From: Campylorhamphus procurvoides
Lineage: Eukaryota > Chordata > Aves > Passeriformes > Dendrocolaptidae
NCBI GenBank assembly: GCA_013396655.1
Contig: WBMV01000851.1
Coordinates: 1-64,000 of the forward strand
DNA: 64,000 nucleotides
Direction of reading: 5' to 3'
The notes under the pieces were generated by a model that had not been told where the DNA came from, searched no databases, and saw only the letters and a list, made by a program, of their open reading frames with translations. The translations under genes and the position numbers were made by a program. Within the stretch, counting starts at the first letter, position 1, and every line of letters begins with the position of its first letter. This document shows positions 39,196 through 55,300 of this stretch, piece by piece.

Positions 39196-41094
39196 TCTTT
39201 ACCTCTTTCACACCTCTTTTATCTCTTTCTCTAAGTGTTTCAACATACAGCTGTGACATCAGTGTGATGTACAGTGTGATGCACACTGCTTGACATTCAG
39301 CGGGTTTCCCTACTGACTGCTTACATCTACTGTACTTCACGCCATGATGAAATCATAAATTCCCAAGGGAAAGGGCTTTCTCCATATTTTTCTCTGCTTC
39401 TGCAGCACCTAGGCAATGGTCTCTAGTCTAAGCCTGGGGTTCTCTGACACCATAAAAATACAAAGAGCCAAAATTCTTTAATTTAAAACTCCTATAACCT
39501 CTGTGCTTATTAGGCAAGAAGATTCATATGCACAGAACACAAAGGATGAACAACAGTATCATTTCCGTACCATTGACCTCAATGTCTGTGGAACGTGACA
39601 CTCTGCAAATGTGTCTACCTGTGAACAAAAAGAGTATTTGATTCCCCATCACCAATTTGAAAGCTCAGTATTCTTATCAGGCACATCATTATGCAGTTCA
39701 GAAGGACTTAGAGATTTTTTTTTTTTATTGTAGATTTTACTCCTGTCGTCTTGAATTCATTGATAGAATATGTAACATAATTTGGGGGTGAACTTAGATC
39801 AAAGCAAGATTTTTGTCTTTGCATTCCTCTGATCTTCTGGAGCCTTGAGGATGCTCTAAACTACATCAGATATCAACCCACAGTGGTCATGGCTAGCTTG
39901 CATCATATCTCTTCCTGGTGATGACTGAAGGAGCTTAGACTTGCCCTTAATTGAGTCTGGAAACACATCCTGAAAAGCCATGCCATTTGCAGATGCTGCA
40001 GCACCTCTCCTGCACCACTTTCAGTGCTGATACACTGAATATATTGCACTTTCCTTAGGCTGGTGTAGATTTCTTTTGCATCAGTAGTATCTTTTAAAGC
40101 TTATTCTATATTCTTGGCTATTTTTTTTCCGTACGCACAAAATAAAATAACTGCAAATGTAGGTCATCACCTGGGCTATTATATTTAATTCTCTTGCAGC
40201 ACATATAACCTTGATTTCTCATTGCTTCTCTATCATCTTTATTGGAAATACAAGGGGAGCCTTTGACTGGCCAAAAACCCTGCAGATCTATTTATGCTTT
40301 CATTTACATACAGGAAATCATAGAGTAATTATTTCTGAAAACACAGTAAACCAAATATACAGATTTCCCTACACTTGAAAGGTTTAGTTCGTTTGTTTTT
40401 AGCATCTTTAAGGTTTTTTGTTTTAATTGGAAACTTTCTTGCTTTGAAACACAAACACTTCTCTTAGTGCTTGTGTTTTTTTGGTCTTTTATCTTGCTTT
40501 AATTAGCTCACTTGGGATGTAATGTAACACTGTTGCAGAAAAAGCTGTATCAGTAGCCGAATCCTTCTTTTCAATTAACCATACAAATCCAGACCTTCGT
40601 CCCACACTCATATTGCATTATTTTGCACTTGGCACAACCTGTTTCTCTCAAAGTCTTTCATTATTTCAAGTTCATCTTGACAGGAAGCAGCCCATTCTCT
40701 TGTTTTGTGGCAGCAGGCAGAAAGATGCACACTTTTGTTCACCTGTCTGGAGTCCACCATAGCAACCACGAGCAGGGTTGTGCGCAGACCTGCAAAGTCC
40801 TACAGTATCTTTCTATTGAAAGAGAGTAGTCAAAGTGAGATTTCAAAAAAATCCCATAATTCTTCCCAAGGCTATAAAATGGAATTTTTTATGTCTTGTT
40901 GCAAGGCAATTTCTGCTAAAAGGACAGAAATACACACATTGAAATCCTTGCTAGTATACAGAAGCCTTATTCTGGTTTTATAGAACACTGTGCTAACAAG
41001 GGAAGACTGAGGGTCAGTGTTGCTCTTAGGAAACTCCTCCCAACAGGTGTGTCATAAAGGCAGAGGCATGGACAGGCAAACGAGGAGAAATAGA
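39196..41094. other. Intronic sequence without recognised elements
   Basis: AT-rich sequence between two CR1 fragments. A small imperfect repeat of CAGTGTGATG occurs at 39260-39285. Nothing else was recognised. Confidence 0.5.
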
Positions 41095-41635
41095 GAATAA
41101 TTTCCCAGATACACAGGGCAGAATTAGGAACGCCAAAGAACAGCTAGAGCTGAGATTATTGAAGGATATCAAGGGCAGCAGGAGAGGTTTCTACAGCCAT
41201 GGGAGCAACAAAAAGAAGACTGGGGAGAACATGGACCTGCTGCCCAGTGTGATAGGTGACCAAGTGATGGAGAGCATAGGAAAGGGTAACCTGGTGAAGA
41301 ACTCAATGTCTTCACTCCCTAAGCCTGTACTGTCAAAGTCTGCTGCTCGCTCCCAGGCCCTTCAGGTATTTGCTTAGGAGCAAAGAATGGCAGAGACAGG
41401 TATTAGCCACGATACAGAAGGACCAAATTAGGTACTAGTTAGGTCAGTTGGATATATGCAACTCTGTAAGACTGGTTAGCATGCATCTCAAAATGCTGGG
41501 AAACTGGCTTGATGTTTTGGGATCATTCTCCATCATGCTTGAAAATTTGTGGTGATTAAGGGAGCAAAGACTAGAGAAGGCAATTGTTAGTCTTCAAAAA
41601 AGGTAAGAAGGATCTAGGGAACATAGAATAAAGCA
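41095..41635 (+). mobile_element. CR1 LINE ORF2 N-terminal/RT fragment
   Basis: The plus strand encodes a LKDIKGSRRGFYSHGSNKKK-like stretch followed by ENMDLLPSV, the region between endonuclease and reverse transcriptase in CR1 ORF2. After an interruption near 41370 come residues read as SSKKGKKDLGN at about 41596-41628, the CR1 'FKKGKKEDPGN' phrase. Stops and frame shifts show that it is dead. It is a different part of CR1 from the 3'-end copies elsewhere. Confidence 0.75.
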
Positions 41636-44321
41636 TTCTTTTGATTCATAGGAAGATGTTAATAGTAAGGTATTATGGAAGTTTCAGTATACCTTATTTT
41701 TAGAAAATATAATTGCTTCAGTAGTTTTGGAGAATTCTGATAATAAATGAGGAATATCACAAATATGAATGTGTAGCATCTAAGAGGATATAAAGTCCTG
41801 AGTAACTGCACAAAGACATAATAACATGATAAATGCATATAAACTGGATATAACGAATATTGTATCTTTCCACTAATATATAGAAAAATGGAGATCTCTG
41901 TAACTGAGCAATGTAGCATAACATTTCTACAGAGCACATCATAATGATTTGTAATTTGAAATGTTAAATTATTTTACATCTTTCGTATTAACTACAGATA
42001 CATGTGTCATATCACTGTGATATCCTGAGAACTCAGGCTTTACAAAGTTTGGTGTCCTTCGCTAACACAGTTTGCATTTAAAGTAAAACAGTACAAGACA
42101 CACTGAAGGCAAAGTTCATTTAGAAACATAACTGAAATGCAAACATGAACTAATTGTGACTTGTTTCATAAAAAAACCCACAGTAAAAACTTAATGTGCC
42201 ACACAGACAGCATAAATATATACTATACTGAAGTATACAATACTATACTACAGCCTTTAATTTATCCCTTTACTAGTGCAGGAATATTTCTACTAATAAC
42301 CACTTTTAAACTTTCTAACAGATGAAACCTGGATCTCTGGAGGTTATTCTAACACTTAAATCAATCAGGATGAGAACTTTGTTTTCCCAATATTGAACTG
42401 AAATGTTCACCTTTTCCAGTTTCATCACATTAGCCCTGGTTACTTATTTGCCCAACTTTGAATTATCTTTTTTCATTCATGGGGTTCACATATTTTAAAT
42501 TCTCTGAGCTTTTCAATCATTACACAACAAAGCTCTGCCTGATGAGTTTTCTAAATTTATTCCCTACAGCTCTTCTGTTTATTTGCATTACTTTTGCCTG
42601 GACACTTCAGTTTGTTAATACCTTTCTGGTAGTGACTGCACAGAATTGTAAAGTCTAGGCCTGAGTCCTCGGCTGAGCTGACAAATGGTCAACCCAGCCT
42701 GGAAAAAAGGCATAAAGGCAAAATTTCTTTCTTGGTTTCCCTGCAGTTGGGATTCTCTTAGTGTTGATACAGTTTTGATAAGCACACAGACACTTGTTTC
42801 AGTGCGCCTGTTTGAGCAGACAGAGTTTCTGGAGCCTCCTAGCACCCTCTCCCTAGGCAGCAGCAGAGCTGTCTGACAGACCAGGCAGGGAGCTCAGTCT
42901 AGGTGCTGACTGCACCACGCCTCAGTCAAGTGCATCCCACTCACAGCCTTCCAAACTCACACACAGATCAAGTGTATCTATGACCATCTGCTGGGCAGGG
43001 GATGGAGCAATCAAATACTCTTGGAGGCAGAGACAATTCCAAAGACTGTTGGTTTTCCTTCAGTTGAACCCTGTTAGAAGCCCTGGGGAAGCCAGTGATC
43101 AATCTCTTTGATTCCTCTGGAAGGGTGCCAGATGAAGGCATTGTCACATCTTTGGGTCAGGATGCTGCTGTCCATTTAAAGGCATCATGGTCCCACTCTT
43201 CTATTCTAATTTCACGCATAAAACTGTAGTCACATAAGCTTCTATTTTCTGGATGCCCCTGGGAGTGGGTTTGACCTATACTGACACATGTGGTCCAGAT
43301 GACCCTTTTTAATGCCACACTATGATGTACATCTGGGTGTCATCTTTTATTACTTGCATTCTTGCAGTAGATCAAAACCAATCATATTTTCAATTTTTAT
43401 GAAATAATAGTATTTGTACATTGATATGATCTGCAGCCTCAGGTGTCTGTAAGCTTTCCAGTGGCTTTGTTGAAGAGTCACCAGTTATGGAGGACACTGA
43501 CCTGCCATGGAATCCACACACAGGAGGGAATCCTTTCACCATAAGCCTTGTTGCAGGAAAGGGAGAGGAGCTCAAGCTGCAGGAGTGAGAGGACCACAGC
43601 AGGACTGTGGGCAACTACCCTCACCTGACAGCCCCAGCAGCAGGAAGCAAACATCACACACTAACAGTTTTCATGTCACCTGTGTTCCTGTTCCTATCTC
43701 TGGATGCTAGTTAAGATAGAGGCCTGATTTCCCAAGATAGAAGCAACTACACAACAAGAATACCAATTTTCAAAATAATGAACATTTATATAGCCTCAGA
43801 ACAGACATGAAGTATATGTTCTGCCACACTAATCCCACCTTTCAGGAAGTCAAAAAAGCAATGCAGAAGTTATGAAAGTCACCCTTTATATTGCAATTGT
43901 ATAACATTTAAAAGCAGCTGTTTTTTTTATAAAAAGGAAGTAATATTTATTCAATTTTGATTCCGTATCACTTCCCTGAGACAATGACAAAACACTTAAA
44001 TAAACTTTTTTAAAAGAGAAGGAAATGTGATATTTTATGACTTAAAATGCATTAAAAAATGCTGACAAGATTCCTATAAATTTCAATATATTCACTGGAA
44101 TTACATTTTTGAGCTTCTCACCTTCTGAAGAATTTGCATTCTTCGCATTTTGTATTTAATGATGAGATTCAGCTCCTGCCTCTGCCCAAGAGTAAGGGAG
44201 GAAGCATAACAAAGCCCATAAATTCTTACTAATATAGAATAAGAACTCGGTCAGACCAGGAAGTCACTGACTGCATTTAAGATTTCCTATGCATTGACCT
44301 AAATGTTGAAATACCCACAAT

Positions 44322-44342
44322 AACATGTTCACTGAACATGTT
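44322..44342. promoter_or_regulatory. Palindrome with STAT core and p53-like half-sites
   Basis: Ten-base arms AACATGTTCA / TGAACATGTT are perfectly complementary around a central C. The centre reads TTCACTGAA (TTC-N3-GAA, STAT consensus). The outer parts form two CATG-cored p53-family half-sites separated by 3 bases, each with one mismatch to RRRCWWGYYY. Binding is inferred only. Confidence 0.4.
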
Positions 44343-46186
44343 GGTGAAAAGTGGACACCATATTAATACGAGATTTACCACTTCAAGAGGCACTTTCCAC
44401 AGGAATATGATCTTAACTATGAAGTATCTCATTTCATTCTTCTATGCCCTTGAAAACTCTTTCTGCTGTTAAAAATATGGTTTTTGAAGGACTACTATTT
44501 TTATCTCTATACATCCATCCTCACAATTCCTTTGTGTTCCATTTAAAATCAGAATATTTCATTAACTACTCTGTTTAGGTCTTAAGGGGGGCAACATTTT
44601 ATTTTCTTTATGATGATTAATTTCCTTTATATCCATCTGCTGTAGAGTGCTCAGGATGCCCTGCACACAAGGGAACACTGCATACAGTAAGTGGGTGGAC
44701 TTTTGAATGCCTTGCAAGGAATCAAAACTACTGGAATCAAACATTAGCTCTTTATAAAACCATTTTCTCCACACAGCGGTAATTAAAAACTCCATTGCCT
44801 ACATGGAGCAGTCCTTAACTCATCTTTTACATTTACAGATATTAAAATGAAATGTTAATTGAAAATGCATTAGCTGAACAGAATGGTTTAGATCATTTAG
44901 GTTTTAGGCTAAATTCAGCTTGAGAGATGAAATGAAAGCCTACGTAAATCTTAACGTCTTCTTGAGGAGACAGTATGAGGACTGTCTGCAGCTGAATGGA
45001 ATCAGAGCACCTCCTGGTGTTGCTTTGGTGCCAGTGTGTTGGAAGAGTCACAGGGAAGGCTTTGGCTTCAACCCACACTCACTTTCCTAATAGGGCTTAT
45101 CATAATGGTGACTCAACTGAAAGCATGGGAGCTGACCCCTCAAAACTGTGCCTAAAACCGGTGGATGTTTTGTGTCCCCAGATAAACAGGTTATACAGAA
45201 CACTAAGGTTTCTCCCATGGGATGTATTCAACCTAATTTTTAAAGGTTTAGTAATTCCAGATTTCTGGAATAAGGAAATTCCAGTTAGCACTCAGCCTTC
45301 TGCCAAATAACACTCCACTAGTTAAAAAAAATATGGAAGAAATTCTGTTTCCATTTAAGCCAGCTGGGAATTCACAATGGACTCCAGTGGGGCCAAGGAC
45401 AGTCCATGATCGTGTAAGTGGTTAAACGGCTTCAGTGAGCTTCCAATTTTCACCAATGAATGAATTTGAGACAATTCCCAACAATCAAACAAATAATAAA
45501 ATGTGGCTTTTTGACAAAATTAATGGCCCAATAACTAAAATAATTGCTTTTCATGGAATAAATTAAGAACTATTATTATATTACTAGAAAATAAAATGCC
45601 TTTTACAAAACACCTGTTACAGAGATCTTTTGAGGCAAACAAAAATTTGATAGAAAAGAGAGTTCTACTTAGTTCATTATTCATAGGTGTACTGGTTGAA
45701 TTAACTTACGTTCTTATTTTTGCCATATCTTTAACTGTTATGAAGAAGCATTTTCTGTGTTTGCATTTCCCATAGAGCTCCACACTGCTAAAATCCCTAT
45801 TGCTTTTATGTATTTTAAATATGTTTATGTCCTTATGGATTATCAACAACCACGTTTCTTTTTCTCACAGCATTTATACACCGAACATTTCTCATTATTT
45901 CTGGTACTGCTACTGCATATGTTACTTTTAAAAGGCAATTCCACCCATAGCATGCATTGCTCTTACACTTTTATATTATTAATGCTCCATAATGATGTCT
46001 TACCATAACCTTCAATCATGTACCTTAACATATCTGGGTTTTGGAAATAACGCTGGAGCTGTTACATTCTGTTTATGAGCACTGACATTCTCAAGCAATA
46101 TATAGTTCAAGAACGTTTTCAGTCTACTAATATGCTGCACTGGCTAATAAATTTCATCACAGCTTTCGTTATTCTGTATTTTATAG

Positions 46187-46205
46187 ATTGACACATTGTG
46201 TCAAT
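46187..46205. repeat. 19-bp perfect palindrome
   Basis: ATTGACACA and TGTGTCAAT flank a single T. It contains TGACA...TGTCA, the core read by TALE homeodomain proteins (MEIS/TGIF type), in inverted arrangement. It lies about 320 bp from the 46526-46579 element. Confidence 0.6.
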
Positions 46206-46520
46206 TCAAAGACCATCTAAGATTTTCATTCCAGAAACTAGGAATGGAATGTGGATTATTTTGCTGGGGCATGCCTTCCTGAGTTACAGGAGTCTGCATG
46301 ACAGTGGCTTTCATTCTGCACAGGAACATCTCTTACTCGGGTTACAGAAACATGGTTATTTGATGTTACCCCAATATCTGTGCTGGATATTCAGCTGTGT
46401 TGGATTTTTATTTCCAGTGAAGTTATCATTATGAGCCAAACCAGAATTCCTTTAATCAGTACAATAAACTGACATTCTGCTAAAAAGGAAACAAAGGAAA
46501 ACCTTTAGGATTTGACTGCA

Positions 46521-46584
46521 CTATTTGTCATGGGTTTCTCTGATTAGTTTTTTTGATAAGAGGGTTTTGACCCATGACACTATT
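46521..46584. mobile_element. 54-bp LTR-like remnant with 5-bp target duplication
   Basis: The element at 46526-46579 starts TGTCATGGGT and ends ACCCATGACA, perfect 10-base terminal inverted repeats beginning TG and ending CA. It is flanked on each side by the same pentamer CTATT (46521-46525 and 46580-46584). TG...CA ends with a 5-bp duplication are the hallmark of retroviral-type integration, and TGTCATGG is, from memory, a common start of avian endogenous-retrovirus LTRs. At 54 bp it is far too short to be a working LTR, so an internally deleted solo LTR or a miniature derivative is inferred. It contains no coding sequence. Confidence 0.6.
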
Positions 46585-50004
<3,420 letters not shown>

Positions 50005-50293
50005 CTAAATGTGGAATGATCTTTTTGAAAGCTTTGGAAAATTTACATTTACATAACATCCTACTAGTGCATCTTCCTTGTGAGGATGTCTTTCAAAACA
50101 ATATAACTATGTTTGTTGAAGCTGACAGAAGTATATGCGACCTGTGTTTATGATCATGCAAGACATTACTTGGATTCATGTTCTTATAAATTAAAACATG
50201 TCATACTGTTGTTCTTCTTACATTAGTGGAAAGGCCCGCAGTGACACTAGGCATTCAGAGGTAACACAAAACAAAGACTTGTCTGCAATTAAT

Positions 50294-50334
50294 CTACTTC
50301 ATGATATTTCATTTCATTCTACTTCATGACATTT
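50294..50334. repeat. Short tandem duplication
   Basis: CTACTTCATGATATTT at 50294-50309 recurs at 50319-50334 with one substitution. Confidence 0.6.
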
Positions 50335-51274
50335 ACTCAGTTCACAAAATCTTAATTCTATAAGCAAATCTATAAGGGTTATATTCATATTTTCCTTGTT
50401 TCAGAGCTGTAAGTGGACTTGACAAATGGTTAGGCTTTAGGGCCTGTGGGATTGAAATCACCTGTTAATCACACTGTCAAACTGCAAAGGAAATCCAAAG
50501 TTTATATTTACTTATTGCCTCTATTGTCATCTCTGGGTGACAGAACTCTGTAAATGCTGACAGACAATATTACATACATGCTGAGAAGTTTGGTTTAAAG
50601 ACTGGGCAGTGGCTAGAAACCATGTCTTCCACTTTCTGGGCAAAAGTTTAATGTTATAATTATGCAAAAGATGCTGTCTCTTCCTCAGTTATTAATCCAC
50701 CACCTTAAACACTGTATGGTGACTCTCCCTTGCATTGCCCTAAATGCACAAAATTATTTTTTGCACTGACCAAAATGCAGCTGTCGTAATCTCATACTGA
50801 ATCCCACTCTATATCTAGATCTAATGCAGACCTCTGTGCAACAAAGAGCACATTAGCAGTGCCAAGGTTGTCTCAGTGACAATGACAGGACTCTCATGCC
50901 ATCAGTGATTCCTTCTGGCCAGTGCTCAGCTTTGCCAAAGCACTGGATGGCCTTCAGAGCTGTCCAACATCTCTGCTGTTAGTTGGAGATACAGAGACAT
51001 AAAAGTGCCTTAGTTAGGTTAACTTGACTGCTTGTCATATAGACCTTTTTCTCCTCACAGCCAGCCTGAATGTCTATGGCAAAGTCTGAATGAGCCTTTG
51101 AAGCTGGTATTTCAGCCGCTAACATGGGAATATATTTTGATAAATCAGTAAGAATGTTTCCCTCATTTATCTGATTCCAATTCTCTTCTCATCTCCACAT
51201 TTAAAATGAAAACTCATATGGCTGTTCATTTCTGGGAATTTCATATTTGCAGAAATGGCTGCATTAGGATTATT

Positions 51275-51814
51275 ATTGGTAGTACTGTGTCTATCTGGAG
51301 TACTGTGTGCAGTTCTGGGCAGTTTTAGGTTCAAGTACTTGGGCAGTACAAGAGAGACATGGAGGTCCTGGACTGGGTACAATGGAGAGCATCAAGAGTG
51401 ATGGAGCACTTTCTCTTACAAGGAAGGGCTGAGGGAGTTTGCCCTGTTCAGCCTTGAGAAGAGAGGACTGAGAGGGGAGCTCATTAATATGTAACTAATA
51501 CCTAAAGGGGGGATGCCAAGAGGATGGAGCTGGGCTCTTAACAGTGGTGCCAGCCACTAGGATGTTAGGCAATGGGCAAAAACTTTTGCATAGGAACTTC
51601 CACCTGAACATGAGGCAGAACTGTACTGTCAAGTGACCACACACTTGAACAGATTGCCCAGAGAGTGGAGCCTCCCTCACTGGAGATATTCAAGAACCAT
51701 CTGGATGCAATCCTGTTCCATGTTCTCTGGGATGACCCTGTCTGAGCAGGGAGATTGGACCAGGTGACCCACTGTGCTCCCTCCCAGCCTGACCCATTCT
51801 GTGATTCTGTGATT
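51275..51814 (+). mobile_element. CR1 LINE, 3' part with octamer end
   Basis: Recognisable CR1 phrases run in order: CTGTGTGCAGTTCTGGGC, GAAGGGCTGAGGGAGTTTG, TTCAGCCTTGAGAAGAGAGG, AGATTGCCCAGAGAGTGGAG, ATATTCAAGAACCATCTGGA. The element ends in two and a half octamers (ATTCTGTGATTCTGTGATT at 51796-51814). It includes the end of ORF2 and the 3' UTR, and is on the strand opposite to MAGI2. Confidence 0.93.
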
Positions 51815-52284
51815 ACTATTGTGTTTCAGAGATGGTAAGGTTAAAGCAGACACTTGGATTGTCCATAAACATCTTGAATTTACGTCCCATGGATTATCTG
51901 ACCCCTGGGGATGCAGCAGCATCCCCAATGATCTCCAGCCCTTTGAGAAACTGTGTAGAAGCACAGGGATTCTGGTGAGCCCCTGAGCTCCTGGGAGCTT
52001 TGCTAACATCACAGACCTCAGATGTTTGATCTTCATGCTCTCTCCTGAGAAATTTTTCCCTCTCAAACCAAAAAGTTCCTATTGAAAGGAACTGTATCTT
52101 CCTCCTAAAATACTTCAGCAAAATCAAGGCTGTGCTATACTCAGACATGGGACAGGGAAGAATCTGGCATATTAGATGAATATCTCTAGCTTACTGTTTC
52201 TTCAATATTTTTTTTTGTAGCCAGACTAGGATTACCAGAAGTTTATCAATTAGACAAAAATACAAGTTATGTAAAATGTTGAGG

Positions 52285-52365
52285 TAAGCCCTGCTCTGAG
52301 TGGAAAGCTGGACCAGATGATCTAGTGACCTCCCTCACAATCTAAATTTCCAATTATTCCATGCT
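52285..52365 (+). mobile_element. CR1 LINE 3'-end stub
   Basis: GCTCTGAGTGGAAAGCTGGA, CCAGATGATCTAGTGACCTC and TCCAATTATTCCATGCTATT match the last 80 bases of CR1 with decayed octamers. It is about 470 bp beyond the end of the 51275-51814 copy and in the same orientation, so it is a separate insertion. Confidence 0.75.
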
Positions 52366-55300
52366 ATTAAGTGTTAATACACTGTAGTTTGTTTTAAACG
52401 TGGATATTCAGCAGTCATTCATGAGGGATGACTGCACAGTATTACAGGAGGTCCAGCAATGACCTTGGTTATCCCTGTGTTTCTCTCATTTGGTGACAGT
52501 CTTTGGTCAACTTGCCTAGAAAAGTGGCACAGACTAAATTTCAGACTCTGAATCCCTCTCTTAAGTTGGAAGCTAAAGACCTGATCTTTCTGCCCTTGTG
52601 TGACTTAGTCACGTTCTTTTGGATATGGTACATATATGATAATGTTTGCCTATGCTCTGCACTATTAATTACATATTCTGCCTAATCTGCTTCCCCTGTT
52701 TCAAATGAAATGCATTGTCCAATTACAGACTAATTCTGTATCCTTAACACACAGCTTAACTCTAGCCTGCCTGTTCCCCAATCAAACTGCTCATCACCTA
52801 TCTTCACATGTAAGGTACTCATGAGATGTCCTGTTTTTAGAGCTGCAAATGTAATCATTACCTTTTTCAATAACACTCCAGGATTTTAAATAGTTCCTGC
52901 TTTATTTCAAAATGAAACTTATGGATTTTTATGGCAAGACTAAAGGACCCAGAACTCCACTTTAGAATTGCTGGTGTGCTACTGTACAAGGCAGCTTCTT
53001 GATTTCACCTCCCTGGATCTCAGTTACCTGCTGATTTTCCCACGTGACTAAATAGCTACTGATTATTCTACAGCAAGTTCTCCTCTGTCCAATTCTCTTG
53101 CAACCCATGTTTTCACTAAATATTCCAGTGTGGAGATAAGGAATCCTTTCTCCTCAAAGTTGAATTAAAATGGGTAAATTACACAAATGAACATTTTTAC
53201 AGAAAAGCAAATTTTCTAGAAAATTTTTTGCCAGTTCTAACTACACCGGCCATGTCTGTCCTGCAATGCCAAGAGATAAGACGGTCACTCAGATGGTTAC
53301 ATGGAAGGTTCCCCTCTCTTTTCTCATAATTGCTCCAAGAGCTTTGCACTGTATTGTATACTGAGGGTTGTACATGTATTAGAGGCCAAGTAGTCACTTC
53401 CTTCAAAAAATGGAGAAAGGAGCAAACCATAATCAAAAGTTGCCTGAGTTCAGGGTGACTCTTACCCCAAGTACAGCAGTTTGTTTCCATCCCCAGCAGA
53501 ACTTTATTCCCCTTGATAAAATCTTACTGAGTCCCATTTCTCTCCTGCATCTGTTCTCATTCCCTCAGCCTGGAGGGACTCAAGATCTTGGAAATGGTTA
53601 AAGCAATTCCCTGGCTAATGGAATAATCAATGGTTATTGCCTCTTTTACTCCTTTACCCTGGAGGAACTGAGTTCTTCCTAATAATACTTCTGTCATCCT
53701 TTATAGTTTTCTGTAAGCACCACAGACTTTGCAATGTTCAGGTTTACAGACTTGGACGCAGTTACTAGAGCATCTGAAACACCCATCAAGGTCTGGACAT
53801 TGACATCTATATATTGTAATCTTATAGATCATAGGCAAATTCTTTTCCCCTGCTTTTAATCTAATGTAGAGTCACACTTTTTAATAGATTTTGTCTTTAA
53901 CAACATTCATATAGACAGATGAACAGGCCTGAAACCTATAGTGATTCAAGACTTAAAACAAAGGATTAATTCCAAGCCTCACAGTTCTATAGAAACACAC
54001 CTCTTGTTATGCAGCATCAAGGCTTAATAGGACACATTTGATACTGCTTATAATATTTAGCCTTTTATTAATGTAAAAGGAAAATAGAAACCCAGTTACC
54101 ATTTTGTTACCATGGTAACCTGTGAAAAAATAATCTTTGAATTCCATAATGAAAGAACATGATAGTTATAGATCTTTCAGGATCAAAACCAGCAAGGGAT
54201 ATTTGCACTATGCATATTTATGACAAATGCCATCTATTGTTGCTGTTGAAGACACAAAATGAGTATCTTGCAAGTAACCACAACCAGTCCACTCAAGCAA
54301 GTACTCACCATACAACATCTAGGTACTTTAGGAATTACAGAATCTTGGTCTACACAATCTGGACTGAATTTGACCTTTGATTTCATGACCACTACTTGCA
54401 TCATTCATCAATCTGATCTCAAAACCAACACAGGTCATTCAGTGATCCTCTACTTTATTTGGATTTATAGCTTCAAGATGGATAGTCGCTACCATTTAGA
54501 GATATTTAAGCTACATGCTCGATCTTTTTTATTATTATTTTTTAAAAAGACCCTTTGCCTTTGCACTTTGTTTCTTCTGTTCTATGGGGGAAATATGGTG
54601 ATTCACCAAACTTCAGGGCAGGCTTTCCATGCTCAGTGCTGTATTACATGACAATGCTATATTCCAGGAGAGGAATTAGGTTTGCATAAATAGCCTTTGA
54701 AAGAATATTTTTCTTTTAACTGAGTTCAAGGCACCTGAAGGCATACATTTAAACACCTAAGAAATCTTTACTATTAATAAAAAAGGAGTGTGTTAATTTA
54801 ATAGCAATAAACTGTTTTTGAAATACTGCTTATATGAGCTTGGGGAACAATAAAGAACATGGAATTTTTATGTTGACTGCTAGTCCAGCTCTGTTACTTT
54901 CAAAAGTAGGAAAGGTGCTCTCTCAGTATTTCTTTTGTTGCTAACCGTATGTAAAAGAAAAGAGAGTTAATGTTAGTTAAACTATGACAGTAAAGACTCA
55001 GAAAGGTGCTCTGTGCTCAGTACCACAGACACATTTTAAAGACCACTTCATCCTTGAATGGTAAATAATCTACATTTTACAGTCTTTAGTAGCATCACAA
55101 GGATAATATTGCACTAGTAGTGTTCCTGTACATTCTATATGATGGTCAGGAAAGTAGAAGTAAAGGCCTTAGTCCCTGAGTCCAATACCTATTCACCTTT
55201 ATATTTGTAAGTTAAGGGTAAACACGAAACACCATTATTCAAATATCTTCATAGGTACTTACCTGATTTGTATTTAAATTCAGACTGGTTCCTTTTGAAT

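Larger units (their letters stand above)
41636..46520. other. Intronic sequence with palindromic sites
   Basis: No transposon was recognised. Palindromes at 44322-44342 and 46187-46205 are listed separately. A slightly GC-richer part at 42,640-43,080 and several 60-100-codon frames carry no recognisable protein domain. Confidence 0.5.

Noticed and set aside
54259..54651. A 130-codon plus-strand frame
   Set aside because: The composition looks like random intron translation, with hydrophobic runs from T-rich DNA and no family resemblance.
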